Assembly: GCA_944392225.1 (NCBI GenBank)
Contig: CALXWB010000011.1
Location: 1-42,050 of the forward strand
Source: an uncultured Alphaproteobacteria bacterium
Lineage (GTDB): Bacteria; Pseudomonadota; Alphaproteobacteria; RF32; CAG-239
Direction: 5' to 3'
DNA length: 42,050 nucleotides
Position 1 is the stretch's first letter; the number at the start of each line of letters is the position of its first letter. The position numbers and the translations under genes were made by a program. Under the pieces are notes generated by a model. The model made no database searches. It was not told the origin of the DNA and saw nothing but the letters and a program-made list of their open reading frames with translations. Positions 34,812 through 42,050 of the stretch are shown piece by piece.

Positions 34812-36266
34812 TTAGTCTTCATCATTATCAAGAGTGGGAATTTGGTCAGCAATTTCTGCCGGCACTTCAGCAAATTTAGGGCCCTCGTTTTTTTCCACAT
34901 AAAGGTGCCATTTTTTTGTTCCAAAAGAGCCGCATTCATCGCACACGGCTTCCCACTTGTCAGAAACAGCACCGCAATCTTCACAAATCCAAGCAGAATC
35001 ATCATCACAATTTTTCATGCGTTTTTTCCACTCTGCAGCGGCCTTTTTATCTTTATTGGCCTTTTCTTCATAAGTTGCCATCAAAGAAGCAATTTTTTTG
35101 GTGCAAGGATTGTTGATGATAAACATGTCTATTTCGGTTTTGGCCTTGTTCCACAAACCGGCTTTAACGGCAAGTTCAGCAATCAGACGATTGTTCAAAG
35201 ACGGACGCATACTGTTCATATTGGCCCAACCCTCAATTCTTTTAATCTGATCCAAAATATCATCTTTGGGCCAAAGATTCATATATTCATAAGCCAGCTC
35301 ATCAACCGGGTTTCTCTTCCAAGCCTCAGTCAACACACTGGCTGCTTTTCTGACCTGATTATCATTTTTCTTATAATAGCGAGCCAAGGTAATGGCGGCA
35401 GCCACAAGGGTTTCATCGGCTTCAAAAGCCTGTGATGCAAATTTGTAAAAATTCACCTCATCATCTTTGGCATCAAATTCCAATGCTCTTTCCAAAAGCA
35501 CAATGGACTTATAACGATCATAGTCCACCTTATTGATAATTTTCTTTTTCAAGCCGGCTTCAAGAACTTGCAAAGCGCCTTCCCAATCTTTGGCTTTGGC
35601 GCGGAGCTCAAAGGCACTTTCAATCACCCAATACAAATCCTGACGCAGTTCATAGGCTTTATTAACGGTGGTCAAAGCTTCCTTAAACTCTTTTTTCTGC
35701 ATTTGCGCTTCCACGGCGGCTTTGAGACCGATGAGTTGAACATTTTCATTTTTCATCATTTTGGCCGAAAGTTTTTCCATCCGGTCAAAATCTTTTTCGC
35801 CTTTATAAATTTTCATGCGCAAAACATCAATAATCGGGTCATCACCGATAATTTTTTTAAGCTTGGCCAAAGTGGAGCGAGCTTCTCTCATATCTCCGGC
35901 AGTAATCGCGGTCATGGCTTGCAAAACAAGGAGCATGGAGTTATCAAAATCATGACGATTGATAATCATTTTCTCGCTGATTTTTCCGGCCAAAACGTCG
36001 ATAGCTGCATTTTCATCGGTATCATCTCTGAAGACGGAAGTTCTGTAAACCTCTTTGAGCTGAGCTTTTTGCACGGAGCGAATAATGCGTGTCAACAAAT
36101 CAATAATGGCAAAGACCACCAACAAAAAGAGCATAGCCTCGGGGATAGAAAACTCAAAATGCACCTGACGCCAGTTAACGGCCACCAAGCTGGATCTGTC
36201 CATCATCCAAATCACAAAGGTGAAAATGAGCCCAAGAAAAATAAAGATAGAGGTTTTTCTAGTCAT
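34812..36266 (-). CDS. HemY-like TPR membrane protein with C-terminal zinc ribbon
   Basis: The 484-residue product has two N-terminal membrane segments (about 5-22 and 42-62), a HemY-type N-terminal region, a long run of helical TPR-like repeats (about 100-410) and a rubredoxin-like zinc ribbon, WICEDCG...VCDECG, with C428, C431, C442 and C445. The HemY name here refers to the proteobacterial TPR family and not to protoporphyrinogen oxidase. Membrane anchor plus TPR plus rubredoxin-like tail is the plan of E. coli LapB, which controls LPS synthesis by targeting LpxC; the topology is similar, but common function is inference. It overlaps the mitofilin gene by 8 bases and the next gene follows directly. 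Confidence 0.8.
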   Translation of the reverse strand: MTRKTSIFIFLGLIFTFVIWMMDRSSLVAVNWRQVHFEFSIPEAMLFLLVVFAIIDLLTRIIRSVQKAQLKEVYRTSVFRDDTDENAAIDVLAGKISEKMIINRHDFDNSMLLVLQAMTAITAGDMREARSTLAKLKKIIGDDPIIDVLRMKIYKGEKDFDRMEKLSAKMMKNENVQLIGLKAAVEAQMQKKEFKEALTTVNKAYELRQDLYWVIESAFELRAKAKDWEGALQVLEAGLKKKIINKVDYDRYKSIVLLERALEFDAKDDEVNFYKFASQAFEADETLVAAAITLARYYKKNDNQVRKAASVLTEAWKRNPVDELAYEYMNLWPKDDILDQIKRIEGWANMNSMRPSLNNRLIAELAVKAGLWNKAKTEIDMFIINNPCTKKIASLMATYEEKANKDKKAAAEWKKRMKNCDDDSAWICEDCGAVSDKWEAVCDECGSFGTKKWHLYVEKNEGPKFAEVPAEIADQIPTLDNDED

Positions 36267-37269
36267 GTTGAATTTCCTTTTTAACAGAATTAACCTTCAG
36301 CGCTGCCAAATAATAAGTGGCAATTTGTGAAAGGGCATTATCAAACGTTGTTTTAGCCTGAGCTTTTTCAATCCAAGCTTTCAAAGAAGCATCATTTTGC
36401 AAAGCCGGATCAGAAAGTTTGCTCAAATTTAACAAAGCTTGTTTAATATTTCCTGAATTTACCAAATCAAAAACTTGATTCAAAATCTGTTCATTTTCAT
36501 CTTGCACGGATTTTTCACCTGCTTTTTGCACTTTGATATATTCGCTGAGTTTTTTATTGAGCTTATCTTTCCATGTTTTTTGGTTTTGTTGCTGATATTG
36601 CTGATAAAGTTGTCCATAAATTTTATCAAAAGAGGTAACCAAATAAGTTTTATTGGCAACACCTTCCACAGCTGTTTTGAGCACGATATCGAGCGGCGCT
36701 TTAACATCTTGATTATCCGCAGCCAACTGTCTCAAAATTTCCGCCTCATAAACAAAAGAGCCGCCGTTTTCTGCCGCATCTTTAATCAACATGGTTGCGG
36801 TGAGGGCAATGGCGCTCTGGTCGGTAATTTTGCTGAAAAGGTCAAGTTTCTGTTCCGCCTTGTCCAAGCGAGCCAGCAACCCCAAAACAATGGCCACATC
36901 GGCTTTAGAATTAATCACATTTTTGTTAAAATCCTCCAAGGTTTCAAAACGTTTTTCCAAAGCGGAGGTATCAGTTTGTTGGTTTTGTAATTTTTGCAGC
37001 AAAGCCACTTGTTGGCGCAAATCAGCCACTTCTTGTTGCAAAATTTGCGTTTGGTCGGGCTGTTGCGGCACAATTTCCGATTCGTTTACGGCAAATATTT
37101 TTTTGCTTTGTTCGGAAAGCTTTGTCATAAAATTAGGGTTTATCCAAAAAGAATATGCCGCACCGAGAATAACGACAATCAAGAACAACCGAAAAGCAAA
37201 TTTCAGCAAAAGATATTTCTTTTTCGGCAAATTCGATTCCACATTTTTTTTATCTTTAATATCAGCCAT
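36259..37269 (-). CDS. Mitofilin-like (Mic60) inner-membrane protein
   Basis: Alphaproteobacterial Mic60 homologues are bacterial relatives of mitochondrial mitofilin that shape and bridge membranes. The 336-residue product has one membrane helix (about residues 22-46: FAFRLFLIVVILGAAYSFWI), a coiled coil rich in Gln and Leu (about 65-110), and a helical C-terminal domain with QALLNLSKLSDPA and LKAWIEKAQAK. It starts at 37269, divergent from tsaD with only 87 bases between. Alphaproteobacteria often have hemC and hemD between tsaD and this gene; here they are missing. It overlaps the HemY-like gene. Confidence 0.78.
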   Translation of the reverse strand: MADIKDKKNVESNLPKKKYLLLKFAFRLFLIVVILGAAYSFWINPNFMTKLSEQSKKIFAVNESEIVPQQPDQTQILQQEVADLRQQVALLQKLQNQQTDTSALEKRFETLEDFNKNVINSKADVAIVLGLLARLDKAEQKLDLFSKITDQSAIALTATMLIKDAAENGGSFVYEAEILRQLAADNQDVKAPLDIVLKTAVEGVANKTYLVTSFDKIYGQLYQQYQQQNQKTWKDKLNKKLSEYIKVQKAGEKSVQDENEQILNQVFDLVNSGNIKQALLNLSKLSDPALQNDASLKAWIEKAQAKTTFDNALSQIATYYLAALKVNSVKKEIQHD

Positions 37270-37356
37270 ATTTTCAAATTCCCCATTTGCTATTTTTATT
37301 TTCTTAGTGTATATAAATAAAAAAAAACTTTCAATAAAATAACGGAAAAAAACGCA

Positions 37357-38436
37357 ATGTTGGTATTTGGAATAGAGAGCAGCTGCGATGAAACGGCAGC
37401 CGCCATTGTTAACGAAAAAAAAGAAATTGTGAGTGAATGTTTGTGGACACAAATTGAAGACCACAAGATTTATGGCGGGGTTGTGCCGGAAGTTGCTGCC
37501 CGCGCTCATCTGGAACATATTGATGAGATTATTGACCATACGTTCAAAAGAGCCGGCTTAAAACCTCAAGATGTAGATGCTTTTGCCGCCTCTGCCGGAC
37601 CGGGACTGATTGGCGGTGTGGTCATAGGGGTTATGGCCGCCAAAGCTTTAGCCTTGGCGTTGAACAAGCCTTTCGTTGCCGTCAATCATTTGGAAGGCCA
37701 TGCTTTGGCTCCGCGCTTGACCGGCGATGTTGAATATCCTTATTTATTGTTGCTTGTTTCCGGCGGACACTGCCAAATTTTGATTGTTAAAGGCGTAGAC
37801 GACTTTGAAAGATTGGGCACCACAATTGACGATGCGGCAGGAGAAGCTTTTGACAAGGTTTCCAAAATGCTCAATTTAGGCTATCCCGGCGGCCCGATTA
37901 TTGAAAAAATGGCCGAACTCGGAGATGAAAACCGCTTTATTTTGCCGCGCCCGTTGAACAATTCCGGCGATTGTAACTTGTCTTTTTCCGGGCTTAAAAC
38001 CGCTGTAAGAAAGATTATTGAATCATATGCCGCGGATTGTGTTCTGGAACATGCCAACATAAACAAACAAGACACGGCCGACATTTGCGCCAGTTTTCAA
38101 AAAGCCGTGGCTGATTGTCTGATTCACAAGCTTGAACGAGCCATCAAAGTTTTCAAACAAAAATATCCGCAAGGCAAAGACATTGTAGTTTCCGGCGGCG
38201 TTGCGGCCAACACATATTTGCGCAAAAAAATGGCAGATTTGGCCGCAAAAGAAGGGCTCATATTCTCCGCCCCGCCCATTCGTTTTTGCACCGACAACGG
38301 CGTGATGATTGCCTGGGCTGGCTTAGAGCGTTTTCAAAAAGGCTATACCGACGAGCTCGACTTCAAACCGCGCCCGCGTTGGCCTTTAGATGAAAATGCC
38401 CCCAAAGCGGCCGGTGCCGGAGGTGTTAAGGCATGA
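37357..38436 (+). CDS. tsaD: tRNA threonylcarbamoyladenosine (t6A37) transferase subunit TsaD
   Basis: TsaD transfers threonylcarbamoyl to A37 of ANN-decoding tRNAs. The 359-residue ASKHA-fold protein has FGIESSCDETAAAIV, EVAARAHLEHI, the metal-binding NHLEGH with H111 and H115, LLVSGGHCQILIV, TIDDAAGEAFDK, LSFSGLKTAV and VVSGGVAANTYLR. Its TGA overlaps the nth ATG as ATGA. Confidence 0.97.
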   Translation: MLVFGIESSCDETAAAIVNEKKEIVSECLWTQIEDHKIYGGVVPEVAARAHLEHIDEIIDHTFKRAGLKPQDVDAFAASAGPGLIGGVVIGVMAAKALALALNKPFVAVNHLEGHALAPRLTGDVEYPYLLLLVSGGHCQILIVKGVDDFERLGTTIDDAAGEAFDKVSKMLNLGYPGGPIIEKMAELGDENRFILPRPLNNSGDCNLSFSGLKTAVRKIIESYAADCVLEHANINKQDTADICASFQKAVADCLIHKLERAIKVFKQKYPQGKDIVVSGGVAANTYLRKKMADLAAKEGLIFSAPPIRFCTDNGVMIAWAGLERFQKGYTDELDFKPRPRWPLDENAPKAAGAGGVKA

Positions 38437-39068
38437 GAAATAAAAAAGAAATCTTGGAGATTATGCAAATCTTCCAAAAAGAAGATCCCAATCCCCGTTG
38501 CGAGCTGGATTATAAAAACGCTTTCACACTGTTGGTTGCTGTTGTCTTGTCGGCACAAAGCACGGACAAAGGCGTCAACAAAGCCACCAAAGCCTTGTTT
38601 GAGGTGGCAGACACGCCGCAAAAAATGGCAAATTTGGGTTTGGAAAAAATCAAAGACTATATCAAAACCATCGGCTTATATAACAACAAAGCCAAAAATA
38701 TTTTAGCTTTGAGCCAAGAGTTGGTAGAAAAATATCAAGGCATTGTTCCGGAAAACAGAGAAGCCTTGGAAAAACTTCCCGGCGTGGGCAGAAAAACCGC
38801 CAATGTGGTGTTAAATGTTTGGTTCAACCAACCCACCTTGGCTGTGGACACACATGTGATGCGTATATCTCATCGCTTAGGCTTCAGTGCCGGCAAAACG
38901 CCTTTGGCCATTGAACAAGATTTGATGAAAGTTTTGCCGACCGAATATGTGAAAAATGCCAATCATTGGCTGGTTTTGTTCGGACGTTATATTTGCAAAG
39001 CGCAAAAACCCGAATGTGACAAATGCCCCATTGCCGCATATTGCCACAGCAAAGACAAAAGAATATAA
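38433..39068 (+). CDS. nth: Endonuclease III
   Basis: It is a DNA glycosylase and AP lyase that removes oxidised pyrimidines. The 211-residue product has the helix-hairpin-helix LPGVGRKTAN with catalytic K121, VDTHV with D139 and the iron-sulfur cluster motif CX6CX2CX5C (C188, C195, C198, C204). It is translationally coupled to tsaD and ends at the terminator at 39071-39090. Confidence 0.97.
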   Translation: MRNKKEILEIMQIFQKEDPNPRCELDYKNAFTLLVAVVLSAQSTDKGVNKATKALFEVADTPQKMANLGLEKIKDYIKTIGLYNNKAKNILALSQELVEKYQGIVPENREALEKLPGVGRKTANVVLNVWFNQPTLAVDTHVMRISHRLGFSAGKTPLAIEQDLMKVLPTEYVKNANHWLVLFGRYICKAQKPECDKCPIAAYCHSKDKRI

Positions 39069-39070
39069 AA

Positions 39071-39090
39071 AAGGCTGAGAAATCAGCCTT
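39071..39090. terminator. Bidirectional terminator between nth and lptG
   Basis: An 8-bp stem AAGGCTGA/TCAGCCTT is closed by a GAAA tetraloop, with an A run before and a T run after. It serves converging nth and lptG. Confidence 0.9.
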
Positions 39091-39095
39091 TTTTA

Positions 39096-40205
39096 TTAAC
39101 CATCTTCCAAATGCAGCAAAACCGAAACACTAATCATTGTGGCGATCAGGGTTGGAGCACAAACCGCCAAAAAGGCCGGAATAGTTCCGTTTAACCCAAA
39201 GGCATAAATGAGTTGTGACATAAAATAGACCACAAAGCCGGTGGTAATACCGCCCACAATCAAAAACATCACGCCGCCGCGGCGGTTATTGGAGCGCAGT
39301 GCAAATAATGATGCAACCAAAACCATGGCACAAAGCAAGAAAGGAGAAACGAGCAAAGAATAATAGCGCATCAAGTGCTTTTGTGCTGAGAAACCAGAGT
39401 TTTCATAAAAGCGAATGGTATCGGGCAAATCCCAAAAAGAAATGGCATCAGGTTCCACAAAATTTTCCTTGATTCGGTCCACCGTAAGCGCCGATTTATA
39501 TTTCAAACTGCTCAAATTTTGGGTAGGTTTTCCGGCCTCATAAACCTTAACATCTTTAAGATCAAAATAGCCGTCATGCAGCTTGGCGGCAAAAGCCTCC
39601 AATCTTCTTTTGGGTTGCGATTGGCGGTTCATCTCCAAAATGCTGACATCACGCAAGAGCAAAGAATCTTTACCCTCCTGGCGGGCAGATTTTGCCTGCA
39701 TCACCTGAAAGGTGTCTTCATCAACGGCTTCTCTTGTCCACAAACCCTTATCAGAAAACAACACCGCATTCGGATTTCTTGTATCAAAGCGATAATCAAG
39801 CGTTTCATAAATCTCATAAAGACGCGCGGCAATGGGGTTAACCAAAGCCACATTCAAAACACCCAAAACAAACACGGCAAACAAAACTGGCGTCAAAAAG
39901 CCCCAAATAGAAACGCCGGCCGCGCGAATAATCACAAACTCATTACTTTTGCTCACGCGCCAAAAAGTTGCCATAGCGGCAATCATCATCACAAAAGGAA
40001 AGACCATATCCAAAGTTTTGGGCATTTTGGTCAGAGCAATTTCCAATAAGAACCAAAAAGTCACGTCATCGCGGCCGGAAGCTTTACGCAAGAGCTCCAC
40101 CATCTCAAACATCAAGACCACGCCGACCACCATCATGAGGACGGCAAGGAAATTATAAACAATTTGTTTGGCCAAATAACGACCCAAAATAGACTTAGGA
40201 TTCAT
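39096..40205 (-). CDS. lptG: LPS export ABC transporter permease LptG
   Basis: It is the partner of LptF in LptB2FG. The 369-residue YjgP/YjgQ protein has three N-terminal helices (about 14-36, 60-82, 100-122), SKSNEFVIIRAAGVSIWG (the LptB coupling helix), a periplasmic domain (about 130-270) and three C-terminal helices. The MNPKSILGRYLAKQIVYNF start is typical of LptG. It is encoded 12 kb from lptF and on the other strand, unlike the usual lptF-lptG pair. It converges on nth. Confidence 0.9.
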   Translation of the reverse strand: MNPKSILGRYLAKQIVYNFLAVLMMVVGVVLMFEMVELLRKASGRDDVTFWFLLEIALTKMPKTLDMVFPFVMMIAAMATFWRVSKSNEFVIIRAAGVSIWGFLTPVLFAVFVLGVLNVALVNPIAARLYEIYETLDYRFDTRNPNAVLFSDKGLWTREAVDEDTFQVMQAKSARQEGKDSLLLRDVSILEMNRQSQPKRRLEAFAAKLHDGYFDLKDVKVYEAGKPTQNLSSLKYKSALTVDRIKENFVEPDAISFWDLPDTIRFYENSGFSAQKHLMRYYSLLVSPFLLCAMVLVASLFALRSNNRRGGVMFLIVGGITTGFVVYFMSQLIYAFGLNGTIPAFLAVCAPTLIATMISVSVLLHLEDG

Positions 40206-40261
40206 GTTTCATCTCTTTAATATTTTATAGCAAGATAAAGCATCAAAAACAAAATAGCAAA

Positions 40262-41188
40262 CTAAAAATCAAACATTGACAAATAGCGCTCAATACTATC
40301 AGGCAAAATCACAACAATATTTTTGCCTTTCATTTCCGGGCGCTGACCGAGTTTAACAGCGGCAAACAAAGCAGCCCCTGCAGAAAGACCGGCAGAAACA
40401 CCTTCCAAAGCACCCACTTGTCTGGACATATTTTCAGCCTCTTCATCTGCCACATCAAAAACTTCATTAACCAAAGACTTATCATAAAACTCCGGCACAA
40501 ATCCGGCGCCGATTCCCGGGATTTTATGGCTGCCTGCGGCGCCGCCGTTGAGCACGGGGCTGGACTTTGGTTCAACCGCCATCACATACAAATCGGGATT
40601 GCAGCTTTTTAAGGTTGAAGCCACACCGTTAAGCGTTCCGGCTGTTCCCACGGCACAAACCAAAGCGTCAACCTCACCGCCGGTATCTTCAATAATCTCA
40701 ATACTTGTGCCAAATCGGTGTGCATCGGGGTTAGCCTGATTGGAGAATTGGCGCAAGAGAATAACATTTTCATTTTTTTCAGCCAACATATCTGCCTTGG
40801 CAATGGCACCCTGCATACCGTCTTCTTGCGGAGTCAAAATCACCTCGGCCCCAAAATGGCGCATAAGCATGATTCTTTCTTTGGTCATATTTTCCGGCAT
40901 GGTAATCACGAGTTTATAACCTTTGGCGGCGCAAATCCCGGCCAAGCCAATGCCTGTATTGCCGCTTGTTGCCTCCACAAAAACCGTATCCGGCGTGATT
41001 TTATGTGTTTTTTCAGCCTGTTCAATCATTTTAAGCGCCACGCGGTCTTTAATGGAAAAGAGCGGATTTAAGAACTCACATTTTGCCAAAATATGCGCCT
41101 TCACATGAAAATGTTTTGCCAGGCGAGAAAGTCTGAGTATAGGGGTTTTACCCACCAACTCGGTAACGGAATTATAAATTTTTTTCAT
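40262..41188 (-). CDS. cysK: Cysteine synthase A (O-acetylserine sulfhydrylase)
   Basis: It makes cysteine from O-acetylserine and sulfide with PLP. The 308-residue product has FSIKDR with the PLP lysine K47, EATSGNTG (72-79) for substrate binding, and the phosphate-binding loop VGTAGTLNG (180-188), where the usual GTGGT has Ala183 for Gly. The start has GAGGAT upstream. It is a single-gene unit. Closely related cystathionine beta-synthase-like and CysM forms cannot be fully excluded, but lengths and motifs fit CysK. Confidence 0.9.
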   Translation of the reverse strand: MKKIYNSVTELVGKTPILRLSRLAKHFHVKAHILAKCEFLNPLFSIKDRVALKMIEQAEKTHKITPDTVFVEATSGNTGIGLAGICAAKGYKLVITMPENMTKERIMLMRHFGAEVILTPQEDGMQGAIAKADMLAEKNENVILLRQFSNQANPDAHRFGTSIEIIEDTGGEVDALVCAVGTAGTLNGVASTLKSCNPDLYVMAVEPKSSPVLNGGAAGSHKIPGIGAGFVPEFYDKSLVNEVFDVADEEAENMSRQVGALEGVSAGLSAGAALFAAVKLGQRPEMKGKNIVVILPDSIERYLSMFDF

Positions 41189-41298
41189 TTTATCCTCAAA
41201 AGCAATCTTAAAATGTTCATAACAGGCAATTTATGCTTTTAATAGGAGTAACATTTAGCTACTATTAACGCAAGTTTTAAAAACACAAATTTTGCAAA

Positions 41299-41868
41299 AT
41301 GAATAAAAAATTATACATAATTTTGAGTTTATTAATCATGTTTGGCAACATTCAAACGGCATCGGCCACCAGTTTGGATGATATTTATCGTGACATTGTG
41401 AGAGATAACAACAGCGGTTATCTTCCCATATTTGTGCGCAACCGCAACCGGCCGGAGCTTTTGTTTGATGAGCCGCAAGTCAAAACGGAAGAAACATCTG
41501 CAACAAAAGAAAAAATTCCCGTTGTTAATTTGACGGATGAAAGAAAAATCAGACAAGAAGAATTGCTGGCAGCACAAGCACGTTGGCAAGCCGCAAAAAA
41601 AGCCATTCAAGAAAACAACATCACACCCAAAGACTTAAAAATCTTAGACGAGCATGTTGCACAAAATGATGCACAAGCCGTTGAAATAAAAGCCTGGATG
41701 TATGCCAAAGGCCGCGGTGTTAAAGCAGATCTGATAAAGTCTTTCCGTTTATACAGAAAAGCAGAAAAGCTTGGTGTGCCGGATGCCAAAAAGAACGCCG
41801 CTCAGGTATACAGAGCCATGAACCGCGAACAAAGAGAAAGCTTGGCTTCAGCCAATAAAGAAAATTAA
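41299..41868 (+). CDS. Secreted Sel1-like repeat protein
   Basis: The 189-residue product has a signal peptide (LYIILSLLIMFGNIQTASA, cleavage near 24) and a Gln/Lys/Glu-rich helical middle. From about residue 118 it has a Sel1-like pair of helices: DAQAVEIKAWMYAKGRGVKADLIKSFRLYRKAEKLGV and what follows, with the AxxWMYxxGxGVxxDxxKSFxxYxKAxxxG pattern. Single-unit Sel1 proteins usually mediate contacts; the partner is unknown. No strong ribosome site is visible. Flagellin starts 124 bases later on the same strand, but nothing links the two functionally. Confidence 0.75.
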   Translation: MNKKLYIILSLLIMFGNIQTASATSLDDIYRDIVRDNNSGYLPIFVRNRNRPELLFDEPQVKTEETSATKEKIPVVNLTDERKIRQEELLAAQARWQAAKKAIQENNITPKDLKILDEHVAQNDAQAVEIKAWMYAKGRGVKADLIKSFRLYRKAEKLGVPDAKKNAAQVYRAMNREQRESLASANKEN

Positions 41869-41992
41869 AATAAAAAAACTTTTGTTAACCAATCATTAAC
41901 CTCAAATGTGCTAGTTTTGAATATGGATGAAAAGGTTTGAGTAAGAAAGCCGCATCCAAAGTATTGCAATATACAAAAAGTAGTTGGTGGAT

Positions 41993-42050
41993 ATGTCAGA
42001 AATAAGTTTAACAGCGTCCATGCGCAGCAATTTGTTAAGCTTGCAACAAA
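41993..42050 (+). CDS. Flagellin, N-terminal fragment cut by the window edge
   Basis: An ATG at 41993 opens the frame MSEISLTASMRSNLLSLQQ, which matches the start of alphaproteobacterial flagellins (the coiled-coil D0 helix with SxxRSNLLxLQ). Flagellin is the filament subunit and is exported by the type III flagellar apparatus. Only 19 residues are visible, so the rest of the protein and the paralogue are unknown. A GGTGG precedes the ATG. The upstream 124 bases are AT-rich with no certain promoter. Confidence 0.8.
   Translation, partial: MSEISLTASMRSNLLSLQQ

Noticed and set aside
34812-36266. Protoporphyrinogen oxidase HemY
   Set aside because: Membrane segments, TPRs and a zinc ribbon are present, but no FAD-binding motif. 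The shared name refers to a different protein family.

Overview
The window looks like a piece of chromosome from an AT-rich, Gram-negative alphaproteobacterium. Supporting signs are a complete LPS-export cluster (lptF, lptD, surA, with lptG nearby), alphaproteobacterial-type addB-addA-trxA, a mitofilin/HemY pair beside tsaD, and a flagellin N-terminus at the right edge. Nearly every gene has a clear homologue and the space is densely used. TGA is an ordinary stop codon here (comM, surA and tsaD end in it, the last as an ATGA overlap with nth). An uncultured, perhaps gut-associated lineage is possible, but that is inference only.

Layout. 60-515: a shortened D-Ala-D-Ala dipeptidase-like gene. 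588-1661 (-): rpsF-rpsR-rplI ribosomal operon. 1900-9002 (+): tight operon of a small lipoprotein, comM, a large lipoprotein ending in a dead trypsin-like domain, hslV, hslU and hemW. 9027-9229: promoter, rod-shaped RNA and terminator, followed by a small Cro/C1-type regulator. 9557-17519 (-): rph-rdgB-addB-addA-trxA, covering RNA maturation, nucleotide sanitation and double-strand break repair. 17600-17993: first copy of a dispersed repeat. 17994-20033 (-): an oversized glycogen synthase. Then grpE (+), ftsK (-), a HIT protein (-), fabD-fabG (+), a GNAT enzyme (-), lptF-lptD-surA-rsmA (+), xerD preceded by a 47-residue membrane protein (-), aroK (+), and the second repeat copy (33102-33396). 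33397-37269 (-): mitofilin-like, HemY-like with a zinc ribbon, and an archaeal-type ADP-dependent sugar kinase. 37357-39068 (+): tsaD-nth. Then lptG (-), cysK (-), a Sel1-like secreted protein (+) and the start of flagellin (+).

How it fits together. Envelope biogenesis dominates the right half: LptF/LptG/LptD move LPS, SurA folds LptD, and the HemY-like TPR protein with a rubredoxin-like tail is built like LapB, which controls LPS synthesis in Enterobacteria. Protein quality control appears as HslUV, GrpE and thioredoxin. Carbohydrate metabolism is represented by glycogen synthase and an ADP-dependent kinase. Both of these end directly at a copy of the same repeat, in the same orientation.

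The most unusual items are the dispersed ~127-129 bp-period repeat with ATGTAC/GTACAT hairpins, the structured RNA at 9061-9229, the pseudoprotease lipoprotein upstream of hslV, and the ADP-dependent sugar kinase. No tRNA, rRNA, CRISPR array, transposase or prophage was seen.
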